Shown: positions 42,434 to 51,429 of the stretch, piece by piece
How the letters are laid out: every line of letters begins with the position of its first letter
Position numbering within the stretch: position 1 is the first letter of the stretch
Assembly (NCBI RefSeq): GCF_914484835.1
Contig: NZ_CAJZAR010000070.1
Span: 1-64,000 of the forward strand
DNA length: 64,000 bases
Direction of reading: 5' to 3'
Source of the DNA: Paraburkholderia tropica
GTDB taxonomy: Bacteria; Pseudomonadota; Gammaproteobacteria; Burkholderiales; Burkholderiaceae
Notes under the pieces: model-generated
The model's database searches: none
What the model saw: only the letters and a program-made list of their open reading frames with translations
What the model was told of the DNA's origin: nothing
Translations under genes and position numbers: made by a program

Positions 42434-42718
42434 TCATGCTGATAGTGCGGCGCGTCTGGAGTGGGCCAGTTGATGGGCATGCACGAAGAACGGAGAACGT
42501 GCCCGCAATCTGGAACCTTACTGGTGACGTCGACTCAATGTGCGCGATCTCTACACAACCAGCTCCCTGGCCTCGAAACGCAAGCTCCGCTCATAGGCTT
42601 CTGCTCATGTTGTCAAGCTAGGCTGTTATTTGTTCGATCGACAGCCTTCGAATGTCTATCGTCATGAAATCCTGACCGTGTGTCAGATGGATGGGGCTTT
42701 CTCACCTCGGGGGGTAAC
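42434..42718. other. intergenic region, no gene seen
   Basis: About 285 bp with no supported feature other than the GGGGGG stretch at 42709-42714 that serves the next small frame. Confidence 0.35.
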
Positions 42719-42943
42719 GTGATCATCGGCTCAGTAACAAATAGCGCGGGCATCATTCCCGCGTACAAACAGCGGACCCAGTCGGCAGCGTCAAAAGCTC
42801 TGCAGTCGCTCGATCATGTCATCGACGATTTCGGGAATATCGTCGACGATTTCGAGGACGTCGTGAGCGATATTGTTAGTGTTGCGGCGAAAGTAGCACC
42901 AGCTATCGGCGTTCTGGGAGTTTTCGTGGACATCTTCGTCTGA
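42719..42943 (+). CDS. possible small amphipathic protein
   Basis: A 74-residue frame starting with GTG at 42719, seven bases after a run of six Gs that can act as ribosome-binding site. The C-terminal half (SLDHVIDDFGNIVDDFEDVV, then SDIVSVAAKVAPAIGVLGVF) is an acidic amphipathic helix followed by a hydrophobic helix. The layout recalls small membrane-active peptides, but no family is recognised. An in-frame GTG at 42680 would extend it. Confidence 0.35.
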   Translation: MIIGSVTNSAGIIPAYKQRTQSAASKALQSLDHVIDDFGNIVDDFEDVVSDIVSVAAKVAPAIGVLGVFVDIFV

Positions 42944-43107
42944 ACGGCATACCCCGGTCCTCACGGCACTAGGATTTTTTGCAAGATGGAAGAAATGTTG
43001 CAGTCTTTATCTGATGCAATATTTGACTGCACCGCCGACTCATGAATTTCGGCTGTATATCCACGCTATGCATGTTTATTAACTAAGTGGGTAGGTCCAT
43101 TTTACTC

Positions 43108-44136
43108 ATGGAAAACTCGATCTCAAATATTTTTGGCTCCCTCAAAGACCTCGCCATGGGCCTCATTTCCGAGGGCAATCTAGAAGAAGCGCGCAGAATT
43201 CTTGAGCAAGCTTTGGATACGAGCCGGAGCGAGTTCGGTATGGAACATCCCGAAACGCTAACCCTGATGAATAGCCTTGCGCGAACATTGTGTCTGATTG
43301 GGGACATTGATAGCTCTCGCGACTTGCTGATCGCCCTGTCGAAGACGCTTGATCAGACCCGCGGCAAAGCTGATCAGCACTCTTTACGTGCGCGCTCCAA
43401 TCTTGCAGGCGTGCTGAGAGTCCTCGGAGATCTCCCGTCGGCTCAAGACTTACTCCAGGAAGTCCTTTCATCACAACTTGACTTCCTCGGATCCGAGCAT
43501 CCCGATACCCTCCGAACGATGGCAGCGCTCGGAGAACTCCTGCATGCCCGAGGGAAATTTTCTGAGGCTCGCCGCATTCTCGAGTCAGTGGTGCTGGCTC
43601 AACTCAAAATTCTGGGTGCTGAACATGAGGATCGGACGGCTTCCATGAACAACCTTTCACTTGTACTTTTTGAGGAAGGTAAGTTCGAAGAGGCACACGG
43701 GATACTCGCCAACGTTTTAGAAGCTCAACTGCATCGCCTCGGCACGGAACATCCAGATACCTTGCGTTCAACGAAGAACATCGCAACAGTCCTTGTGGCT
43801 AGTCGTGACCCGAAAATTACTCTTCGCATACTCGGTAACATTCTAAGAAAACAAGTTAATTCGTTAGGACTATCGAATCAAGAGACAACCCTGACCGCCT
43901 GGAACTTCGTACTGCAACTAAGACGCTTAGGTGATCAATGTACGATGGGCGCACTGAAGAGGGAATTCCTGGATTGGCTGCTTTGCGCATCAAATTCGTC
44001 CCTTACGGAACGACAACTCACTATTCGTAGTTTGTTACCCCTCCTCTCAACGAGAACGAAAACTGTCGGGCGCAACTCTCTCTGTCCCTGCGAATCTGGA
44101 GCGAAGTTCAAGGTCTGTTGCGGAAAGCTGTCTTGA
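43108..44136 (+). CDS. TPR protein with C-terminal SEC-C zinc motif
   Basis: A 342-residue protein. About five kinesin-light-chain-type TPR units of 42 residues repeat the phrase LG-x-EHPDTL (FGMEHPETL, LGSEHPDTLRTMAALGELL, LGAEHEDRTASMNNL, LGTEHPDTLRSTKNIA). The last 20 residues form a SEC-C motif: GRNSLCPCESGAKFKVCCG, with the C-x-C-n8-C-C zinc ligands as in SecA. It should bind a protein partner through the TPR coil. The gene lies upstream of the worn right end of the Tn7-like transposon. Any defence role is inference. ATG at 43108 preferred over a GTG at 43087. Confidence 0.75.
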   Translation: MENSISNIFGSLKDLAMGLISEGNLEEARRILEQALDTSRSEFGMEHPETLTLMNSLARTLCLIGDIDSSRDLLIALSKTLDQTRGKADQHSLRARSNLAGVLRVLGDLPSAQDLLQEVLSSQLDFLGSEHPDTLRTMAALGELLHARGKFSEARRILESVVLAQLKILGAEHEDRTASMNNLSLVLFEEGKFEEAHGILANVLEAQLHRLGTEHPDTLRSTKNIATVLVASRDPKITLRILGNILRKQVNSLGLSNQETTLTAWNFVLQLRRLGDQCTMGALKREFLDWLLCASNSSLTERQLTIRSLLPLLSTRTKTVGRNSLCPCESGAKFKVCCGKLS

Positions 44137-44326
44137 CTATGGTTCCCTGTTTGGAACGGCAGCAGCCGGTCACGCAACTGCATGGCGTCCGACTCGTCGA
44201 TATTTTCTCCCACGACTGGAGTCGCCCCTGCAATTTAGGATCGCCAAGCTCTGGACCCGTCACCCACACACGAGGACGAAGAGAATCTGGAACAAACCGA
44301 TTCATCATCTCGACCAACCGGTCAGC

Positions 44327-44522
44327 CTACCTCGACTACGTGCTAACCCATATCACCGGTCACAAAATCAATCGCATCGACGAGCTCCTGCCTTGGCGTG
44401 TGGCCGACAAATTGCACACACCAGGCAGTCCGCCAGCCCCCCCCTACCTGATTGGCAGCTCCCGTTCATCATCATGCTTTACGCGCACGCGAATGAACGA
44501 ATGGCCCAGCTGAGGCGCTTAC
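44327..44522 (+). mobile_element. IS66-family remnant (right-end fragment)
   Basis: The 196 bp are close to the right end of the full IS66 element at 55998-56202: AYLDYVLTHITGHKINRID and the terminal stretch up to GAGGCGCTTAC. Only the end of the tnpC gene and the terminal repeat remain. It is a direct repeat of the intact element's right end, 11.7 kb apart. Confidence 0.8.
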
Positions 44523-44602
44523 TTCTGCGGAGAGAGCGGCAACGCTGTGGGCGAGCAGTTCGAGATGTCGGAATAGCCGGAGATACTTGAAGGCAAGAAC
44601 GG

Positions 44603-44850
44603 CGCCGGCGGCTGTCGATGGACGGCAAAGGCGACTGACGCGACAACGTGTTCGTCGAGCGCGTATGGCGCAGCATCAAGTACGAAGAGATTTATTTGAG
44701 AGCCTACGAGTCGGTCAGCCACGCCCGGCGCTCCATTGACCAATATATTGAGCTGTACAACCGCGAACGTCCTCATTCGAGCCTAGCGGATCAGACGCCC
44801 GAGAGGCATACTTCGCGACGCTGCCAGCGGTCAAATCGGCAGCATGATCG
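44603..44850 (+). pseudogene. IS3-family transposase OrfB remnant
   Basis: The plus strand reads RLSMDGKGD, then a stop (TGA in place of Trp), then RDNVFVERVWRSIKYEEIYL and RAYESVSHARRSIDQYIELY. This is the C-terminal part of an IS407-group OrfB. A further frameshift precedes the end AYFATLPAVKSAA. Both lesions make it dead. It lies between the IS66 remnant and the start of the Tn7-like operon. Confidence 0.78.
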
Positions 44851-44992
44851 CCTCGGACGCTCCACTAAAAAATGTCGGGACCCTCTGCCACCTCTGCCGT
44901 AGCCCTTCAATCGAACCCCTATTGACTACTGCCGTATCATCTCGCAAACATTGTGCGCCGCATGTGGATCGAATCCAAAAAAAATTGGAACT

Positions 44993-45037
44993 TTCGCGCG
45001 ACAAGTTTGACATACTGGGCAATGACAATACGTCGTT
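44993..45037 (+). repeat. candidate right-end TnsB-binding sites
   Basis: Before the tnsA ATG, GCGCGACAAGTTTGACAT and AATGACAATACGTCGTTAGA are two sites about 22 bp apart. TGACAATA and GTCGTT are shared with the left-end repeats read on the minus strand (TGTGACAATAG...GTCGTTGAG), that is, in the inverted orientation expected for the two transposon ends. Their position in front of tnsA would also allow TnsB to repress the operon. The extreme end beyond them is not identified. Confidence 0.45.
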
Positions 45038-45047
45038 AGATGCGCGC

Positions 45048-45881
45048 ATGAAAAAACGTCGTGACATCACCCTTGCAGATATCTCACGATGGCGGTCGTT
45101 CGGACTGGGAACCGGTACCAGCGCGGAATACCGTCCGTGGCTAACGATCCGCGACGTCCCGTCCCGCGGCCGCAAGAGTCGCCCGTGGGGCATCACAACC
45201 GGCCGCGTTCATCATCTACTATCAGACAACGAACTGCACTTCTTTCTGTGTGCTGACCAAGCGGCGCAAGTGCTGGACATCCGTGAACAGTATCCGCTTT
45301 TCCCGCAAGAGTCGACGCTGCAGATTGCGGCGAATTTGGGCATACGTCACCCCTATTATCCGAGATCAACCACGCCAGTTGTTCTAACCACCGACTTTGT
45401 ACTTACTATACGTAGACCCGATGGTACCAACGGGCTACGGGCATACAGCATCAAATCCTCGCAGGAATTCCGCGAACGCGGTGCACTTCGGGTTCTGGAA
45501 AAGCTCGAGCTGGAACGGCGCTACTGGTGCGCCCTCAATGTTCCGTGGTCGATAGTAACGGAACGCGAGTTTGATAACGTGCGCATCGCAAACCTAGAAT
45601 GGCTAAGTCACTCGGTCTATGCCAAATGCGACATACCCCTGGAGCGGCTATCCGAATTCTTGCAATTCGTGGTTACCAGTTGGACCGACCAGCGGCCTCT
45701 TTCGGACATGCTCGACTTGGCAACTGCAATGCTCGGCTTGCAATCGCGTGATGTAGCTGATCGCCTGTTTCGCTATTGCGTTTGGCGACGCCTTGTTGAG
45801 GTCGATCTACGGAAAAAAGTTAGCTTACGCGCGCCCGTCGACATCCGATGTGTCAATCGCGCGTTCGCTGCTGAGGTATGA
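45048..45881 (+). CDS. tnsA: Tn7-like transposition endonuclease TnsA
   Basis: A 277-residue protein from the ATG at 45048 (MKKRRDITLADISRWRSFG). The catalytic set of the TnsA nuclease is in place: Glu62 (LLSDNELHFFL), Asp116 (VVLTTDFVLTI) and Lys136 (RAYSIKSSQEF), nearly the same numbers as in Tn7 TnsA (63, 114, 132). REQYPLFPQESTLQIAANLGIRHP is another hallmark. TnsA cuts the 5' strands at the ends, so the element should move by cut-and-paste. The frame is open upstream to 44844, but that stretch has no TnsA homology. tnsB starts one base after its stop. Confidence 0.9.
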   Translation: MKKRRDITLADISRWRSFGLGTGTSAEYRPWLTIRDVPSRGRKSRPWGITTGRVHHLLSDNELHFFLCADQAAQVLDIREQYPLFPQESTLQIAANLGIRHPYYPRSTTPVVLTTDFVLTIRRPDGTNGLRAYSIKSSQEFRERGALRVLEKLELERRYWCALNVPWSIVTEREFDNVRIANLEWLSHSVYAKCDIPLERLSEFLQFVVTSWTDQRPLSDMLDLATAMLGLQSRDVADRLFRYCVWRRLVEVDLRKKVSLRAPVDIRCVNRAFAAEV

Positions 45882-45882
45882 G

Positions 45883-48069
45883 ATGGCACCACAGATAGTC
45901 CTGAACCAAGCAATTGTTGCATGCCACGACCACGCCCCGCCGGAACTTGCATGCCCCCACAGAGTTTTGTGGGTCGATCCCGAGTCAGACCTTGTGGTGA
46001 TGATCGGAATTCGACATCCGCTCAGGCGGCCTTGCGCATTTAGTCTTGAGACAGTTACTTCATGGCTTGCTTCCGGGGAGTGCTGCATCAGCGAGCTACG
46101 GCCGAGACCTTTTTCACTAAAGACAGAAGACTCCATACCGAAGCGCTATCGCGAGATGCGCGACAAGGCGTGGAGGATAATTGAGCCCCTCGTCACTCCT
46201 ACAAGTACACTCGCAATCATCGATAGCGCTTTGCGTGGTCGGCTGGTAACTCAACGCGCTTTGCAACTCAGAGTCGACCCCAATATCGTACGCAGGCCGC
46301 TTTATCGCTATTGGGCCCACGGTAGCACACGCGCCGCCCTCATTCCCTTTTACGATCTGTGCGGAGCAACTGGGGGTCGATCTGAACGCAAACAAAAGTC
46401 CGGCACGAAAAAACGCGGCCGACGCCCTGATCGAGTACTACTGTCCGGCGACGATACCCTGCTCGGCCCCGTATCGGCCGATGTACGGCAAAAAATGGAG
46501 GCGGGGTTAACACGCTTTTTTAAGAACGGCGTCTCTCGCAAAAAGGCGTGGCGAGACACAAAAACCTTTTATTTCAACCAGGGATACATACAGCACGGTA
46601 ATCTAACTATTCCGATCGAACCACAAGACCATGAAGCGCCATCACTGCGTCAGTTCTCTCACCTCATTGACGAGCTCGACGCAGACCTGAGTGTCACAAA
46701 ACGAATTACCACTTCAGCTAACTGGAATCTCGCGATACGCGGAGTTTTGGGCTCTTCACGGCGCGAAGTCTACGGTCCATGCGCACGTTTTGAAATCGAC
46801 GCGACGCTCATGGATATCTATCTCGTTTCTGTTTTCAATCGTGCATGGATCATCGGCCGGCCGGTCTTGTATGTCGTTGTCGACGTATTCTCCGCCATGG
46901 TTGTCGGCTTCTATTTAGGATTGGAAGGGCCTAGTTGGGAAGGCGCGAGGCTTGCGCTCTTCAATGCTTTCACGGATAAAGTCGACTTCTGCAAACAGTT
47001 CGGGATCGAAATCTCACCTGAGACATGGCCCTGCAGACATCTTCCGCGATACTTGCTCGGAGACAATGGCGAACTCACAGGCTTAGCATCCGACACTCTA
47101 CCTGCCACACTTGGTATATGGCCTCAAAACGCTTCGATCCAACGTGGCGACTGGAAGCCAAACGTCGAACAACGATTTCGCCTCGTCAATATCGATCGTG
47201 TAGATTTTTTACCCGGTGCGATAAAGTCTCGCGAAGATGAGGTCAGAAGGCGCGAATATCTATTGGACGCATGCTTGACTCTCCCGGAATTAACAGCCAT
47301 CCTAATCCGGCATTTCATTCGGTTCAATTTCTCAAACTACAATGCTGGCCGATTGCCTGTTGATATGCTTGGCGATAACCTTACTGATGCAACACCGATA
47401 GCTGTTTGGAATTGGGGGCTTTCGAACCTGACGGGTATTGCTAACGTGCGAAGTCGCCATGAGGTGTGGACCAATTTGCTCCCTGCCTCGACGGCATCAG
47501 TACGGCGAACAGGGCTCTACTTCGAAGGACGTCACTACAGCAACGAACGACTTGAGCGTGAAGAGTGGTTCGCGCGCGCGCGAAAGAGCGGGAAATACGG
47601 CCATGTAGAGATTCGTCACCTAGCCTATGACCCGACCGCCATCTGGATAAGAGATGACGAGAAAGCGGCATGGGAACCGTGCCACCTGCTTGACAAAGAC
47701 GAACAGTTCCGTCTTGCACGACTCGAGGAAGTGTGGGACCGACTCAAGTTACTAAAAGCAGCCGCCCGCGAAAAGGAAAACGAGCAACGGACCACCAACG
47801 CGAGTGTTGATGCCGACTGTGAAGTGATCGTCAAGAACGCGAGACGAGAAGCCAAACGCGCGCGACATGGCTTGAAAAGAGCGACCGTAACGCGCGACAT
47901 CAGCGAAAACCGAGCCTTCGAGAAAGCAGCAGAACGGGTTGAGCGAGTCCGGCAGGAGATCGCCTCTCGTTCAGCGTCCGTCCCTACGACATCGAATCGA
48001 AGTAATGTCGTGCCGATCCGATCTCCTCGAAAAGACCCACTGGATGACATTTGGGAGGTCGACCAATGA
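45883..48069 (+). CDS. tnsB: Tn7-like transposase TnsB
   Basis: A 728-residue DDE transposase. The N-terminal part includes helix-turn-helix-like segments that bind the ends. The rve domain carries Asp306 (RFEIDATLMDIYLV), Asp394 (YLLGDNGELTG) and Glu429 (KPNVEQRFRLVN). A charged C-terminal tail (REARRKREAKRARHGLKRAT-like, then NVVPIRSPRKDPLDDIWEVDQ) probably contacts TnsC. The start at 45883 follows the tnsA stop directly, and its stop overlaps the tnsC start by four bases. TnsB cuts the 3' ends and joins them to the target. Confidence 0.93.
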   Translation: MAPQIVLNQAIVACHDHAPPELACPHRVLWVDPESDLVVMIGIRHPLRRPCAFSLETVTSWLASGECCISELRPRPFSLKTEDSIPKRYREMRDKAWRIIEPLVTPTSTLAIIDSALRGRLVTQRALQLRVDPNIVRRPLYRYWAHGSTRAALIPFYDLCGATGGRSERKQKSGTKKRGRRPDRVLLSGDDTLLGPVSADVRQKMEAGLTRFFKNGVSRKKAWRDTKTFYFNQGYIQHGNLTIPIEPQDHEAPSLRQFSHLIDELDADLSVTKRITTSANWNLAIRGVLGSSRREVYGPCARFEIDATLMDIYLVSVFNRAWIIGRPVLYVVVDVFSAMVVGFYLGLEGPSWEGARLALFNAFTDKVDFCKQFGIEISPETWPCRHLPRYLLGDNGELTGLASDTLPATLGIWPQNASIQRGDWKPNVEQRFRLVNIDRVDFLPGAIKSREDEVRRREYLLDACLTLPELTAILIRHFIRFNFSNYNAGRLPVDMLGDNLTDATPIAVWNWGLSNLTGIANVRSRHEVWTNLLPASTASVRRTGLYFEGRHYSNERLEREEWFARARKSGKYGHVEIRHLAYDPTAIWIRDDEKAAWEPCHLLDKDEQFRLARLEEVWDRLKLLKAAAREKENEQRTTNASVDADCEVIVKNARREAKRARHGLKRATVTRDISENRAFEKAAERVERVRQEIASRSASVPTTSNRSNVVPIRSPRKDPLDDIWEVDQ

Positions 48070-49583
48070 CATTGCTTGTCGGTGTACCCGCCAGTTATCG
48101 AACTCCGTCTATCCAAGAGTATTGCGACAATCCGCTCATCGAATCACTGCCTGATATTTGCACAGAGAGTCAAGCTGCCAGCGCCATGCTCATTCGGCCG
48201 CAGTTTGACCCAAGGGAGCGGCTCTTTCCCGCTGAACATCGATGGCATCTGCTCGCGCGACTAAAGCATATTGTGGTGCCTCGACCCAAGTATTATTTCA
48301 TCGAACGTACGATTTCGCGGCTGATCCGTGCAGGCTACGTTCTTCGGAATCCGTTGGAGGCAGAGACGTGGCGCCGCGTCTACGGCGCCCGCATGCGGCC
48401 CCCAGAAAGTTCGACGGTGACCAACGACAGCGCTCGTTTTTTTCATGCGGAGTCGAAGTGCACGATCGTCGGGCTAAGTGGAATTGGCAAGACCACCGCA
48501 GTCGATGCCGTGTTACGTGTTTATCCCGACCAAGTCATTCGCCACGAGACGTATCGCGACCACCGACTTCCCTTAACGCAGATAGTCTGGCTCAAGGTAA
48601 CGTGTCCCGAAAATGGCTCGATATCCAGCTTCTGCCGAGAATTCGCTCGTCAACTCGACCGTACGCTCGGCGTCGACAAATACGAGCGCATGTACACGCG
48701 CAGCAAACTGACGCGCGATGAACTAGAAGGGATGATGCGCCAGCACTCCGCGACATATTTTCTCGGATTGCTCGTTATAGATGAAATTCAGCGACTTGAT
48801 CTAGCGAAGACACACGGGGCAGCACCACTGCTAGATTTTTTTCAAGATCTGCGTGACCTTCTAAAAGTACCTATCTTGTTGATCGGCACATACAAAGCAG
48901 TCAAACTTTTCACTGGCGGCCTGAAAGATGCTCGTCGGGCATCAGAGAGTGGGCTGATTGATCTTGAACGTCCCTCCTCACATCGAGATGACGAATGGGC
49001 AAGATTCGTTCGGCGATTATGGGCATACCAATGGGTCCAGCACCCCATTCCGCTCACTGACGAACTGCTTCATGGCCTTTTCGATTTAACGCAGGGAGTT
49101 ACGGATGTTCTCGTTATTCTCTTCAAACTCGCTCAACAGAGAGCGATGGAAGCTGGAACTGAAGTTATCGACCTTGCGTGTATGCGTTCGACTTACGATG
49201 AGCAGCTTACATTACTCCACCCAGCGATCAATGCACTGAGAGAGAACACGTATGCCTCGCTCTCAAAGTTTGAAGATCTCCTGCCTCCGAATCGCGAGTT
49301 GATTGGCCAAACTGTTCCGGCGCACGCCGACATTAACGTGGAGGCAAAAATCGACCAGCTGCTCGCACACGATTCCGCTGCCATGCCAAACCAGCAGGAA
49401 ATGGCCGTCAATCACGCGTCACGTGCTCGGAAAGACGTTAGCAAGCGCGAAGCCTTGGCTCCCAGCGATCTTCGATCTGCGGCTACGACGCCCGACGCCT
49501 ACCAATCGCTTAGGGAATCGGGAGTGATCGGCGACGACTTCCTCAGTTCAACACATGGCTCCGGCACAGATCATACGCAGTAG
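48066..49583 (+). CDS. tnsC: Tn7-like AAA+ regulator TnsC
   Basis: A 505-residue ATPase. Walker A is VGLSGIGKTTAVDAVL (residues 135-150), Walker B is GLLVIDEIQRLDL near 236-248, and sensor 1 follows in VPILLIGTYKAVKLF. TnsC polymerises on target DNA, recruits TnsA/TnsB and passes on target choice by TniQ proteins. The ATG at 48066 overlaps the tnsB stop (ATGA). Its 3' end overlaps the tniQ start by 29 bp. The C-terminal 100 residues (AKIDQLLAHDSAAMPNQQ...) are probably a flexible contact region. Confidence 0.93.
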   Translation: MTLLVGVPASYRTPSIQEYCDNPLIESLPDICTESQAASAMLIRPQFDPRERLFPAEHRWHLLARLKHIVVPRPKYYFIERTISRLIRAGYVLRNPLEAETWRRVYGARMRPPESSTVTNDSARFFHAESKCTIVGLSGIGKTTAVDAVLRVYPDQVIRHETYRDHRLPLTQIVWLKVTCPENGSISSFCREFARQLDRTLGVDKYERMYTRSKLTRDELEGMMRQHSATYFLGLLVIDEIQRLDLAKTHGAAPLLDFFQDLRDLLKVPILLIGTYKAVKLFTGGLKDARRASESGLIDLERPSSHRDDEWARFVRRLWAYQWVQHPIPLTDELLHGLFDLTQGVTDVLVILFKLAQQRAMEAGTEVIDLACMRSTYDEQLTLLHPAINALRENTYASLSKFEDLLPPNRELIGQTVPAHADINVEAKIDQLLAHDSAAMPNQQEMAVNHASRARKDVSKREALAPSDLRSAATTPDAYQSLRESGVIGDDFLSSTHGSGTDHTQ

Positions 49584-51321
49584 GTTTCCCTTGACCGATC
49601 TTGTCGACATCCCAGATGAAGCCGTATTCAGCATGATCTCACGATGGCACCGTCTGAGCGGCAACCTTTCGCCGCACGATACGCTACGCGAGCTTCTGGA
49701 TACGACCCAGGTTCAAACCACCAATATCATCCCAGGTAGACTTGATCGTCTTTTCGTCCGCCTTGGCTTTTACTGTGGCGATCTTGAACGCGCAGCCGAG
49801 GAGCATACTGCACTACCTTATTGGAAACGGTTCATTGACGCCAACAGATATTGTGATCTTCTTGGCAAATTGCGTCATACACCTGGACACAATGCGAAAG
49901 TTCAACTCGGAATGATATCAAGCCGACTCGGTGCCTCGAATCCGACGCGCTACTGTGTATTCTGTGCCGCGAACGATCGTGAACAGTTCGGTGTTTCGAT
50001 ATGGCATAGGGTTCATCAGCTTCCAGGCGTACTCATGTGTCCAACGCACCGAGTGTCTCTGCATGAGAATCCCGCAGCAGCGTTGCATTTCAGATGGTCT
50101 GCACTATACCTACCTGACGCGACGCCGGCTCCCTTCGTACCTTCGGCAGATCACCTCTCAAAACAAACGCAAGACAGTCTGATCCGTCTGGCTAAATTGA
50201 GTGCGGAGTTGCTCGGTGGGCTCACGACTTCGCGTATCGATTGCACGAGCATGCGCACCTTCTACATGCGACATCTGCTCGCGCAAAATTTGACGTATTC
50301 ATCTACTCGTGTCAATCGCCTTGAGTTACACAGTCGACTTATGAAAGAGTGGGCGCCGCTCGCTTGTATTGAACCGTTCCAAGCACTATTTGCATCTTCG
50401 GGGGGACGATACAGTTGGCCTATCGAGCTCGTGCGGCGAGATCGAGCCGTACACCATCCGCTTAAGCACCTTCTACTCATTGGCGCCCTATGTTCGTCTG
50501 TCTGCGAATTTTTCGACAAACGAAAAGGCAATATATCTGACCAGGCTGTCGGTCATAGTGCGCCCACCGATCTACGAACCAATGAACAGCGTACCAAACT
50601 CGCTGAGCAGACGGTATTTTTGATCAACGGAGGTGCCTCAGCTCGTCGCGCTGCACAACTGCTAGGCGTAGACGTTCACACGGTTCTAATTATCGCCCAC
50701 CGTCATAATCTCCCCGTCCGGGAACGCACGAAAAAACTGCCAACATCTTTGTACAACAAGATTCGTCAGCGGCTATCACACGGCGATTCGGTGTCTACAA
50801 TTGCGAGAGATAGCCACCTTGCTGGAGCGACTATCTATCGCATACTCAACCGAGATACTGCACTTCAGGTGCGTCGACGCGAGATGCAATTCGAAGCGAG
50901 ACGGATGCAGGCACGAATCGCATGGATCGTTGCCGACAAACGATATCCGGCTCTGAACTGCACACAGCTAAGAAGTCACGTTACCGCAGCGCACACCTGG
51001 CTGTCCCGAAACGACCGAGCCTGGCTCTTTGCGCAAGAATCAAAGCACCGCAAACACATCAAATCAGATGCAGGAAGTGGTGCAGCACGGAGAGCCGACT
51101 GGAATTCGAGAGATGTTGCGCTTGCGGCAGCACTCCGAGATGCGGCACGTGCCATTCGTGACAACTCGATAACTCCAGTCCGAATAAGCAGGGCTGAACT
51201 CGAACGCCGAACCGGGCATTCATCGTGGCTTGTTAAGCATCTTGACGAACTACCTCTGTGTCGTCTGGAGCTTTCTCAGCTCTCGGAGTCTGCAAGTGAC
51301 TTCCGACGTAGACAAATGTAA
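49555..51321 (+). CDS. tnsD: TnsD-type TniQ target-selection protein
   Basis: A 588-residue protein. The TniQ N-terminal domain (PDEAVFSMISRWHRLSGNLSP) has the zinc knuckle Cys134-x2-Cys137 with His/Cys/His later in HQLPGVLMCPTHRVSLH. The middle holds helix-turn-helix units (ARRAAQLLGVDVHTVLIIAH; GDSVSTIARDSHLAGATIYRILN). The end is the TnsD domain: WNSRDVALAAALRDAARAIR...ISRAELERRTGHSSWLVKHLDELPLCRLEL...ESASDFRRRQM. TnsD proteins recognise a fixed chromosomal site and load TnsC there. The preferred site for this one is unknown. Confidence 0.9.
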   Translation: MAPAQIIRSRFPLTDLVDIPDEAVFSMISRWHRLSGNLSPHDTLRELLDTTQVQTTNIIPGRLDRLFVRLGFYCGDLERAAEEHTALPYWKRFIDANRYCDLLGKLRHTPGHNAKVQLGMISSRLGASNPTRYCVFCAANDREQFGVSIWHRVHQLPGVLMCPTHRVSLHENPAAALHFRWSALYLPDATPAPFVPSADHLSKQTQDSLIRLAKLSAELLGGLTTSRIDCTSMRTFYMRHLLAQNLTYSSTRVNRLELHSRLMKEWAPLACIEPFQALFASSGGRYSWPIELVRRDRAVHHPLKHLLLIGALCSSVCEFFDKRKGNISDQAVGHSAPTDLRTNEQRTKLAEQTVFLINGGASARRAAQLLGVDVHTVLIIAHRHNLPVRERTKKLPTSLYNKIRQRLSHGDSVSTIARDSHLAGATIYRILNRDTALQVRRREMQFEARRMQARIAWIVADKRYPALNCTQLRSHVTAAHTWLSRNDRAWLFAQESKHRKHIKSDAGSGAARRADWNSRDVALAAALRDAARAIRDNSITPVRISRAELERRTGHSSWLVKHLDELPLCRLELSQLSESASDFRRRQM

Positions 51322-51429
51322 TTATCAGACACGCGCCAGCAAGAACACGAGGTCATTCGTCCCGCAATATCACGTCTTCACGACTCGCCCACTTTTGATC
51401 CATTTTCGCATTGTCTGACTGAGTTGAAC

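Noticed and set aside
44844..45047. A longer TnsA start at 44844
   Set aside because: The extra 68 residues lack TnsA similarity and overlap IS3 remnant and transposon-end sequence; the ATG at 45048 places the catalytic residues at the numbers expected from Tn7.
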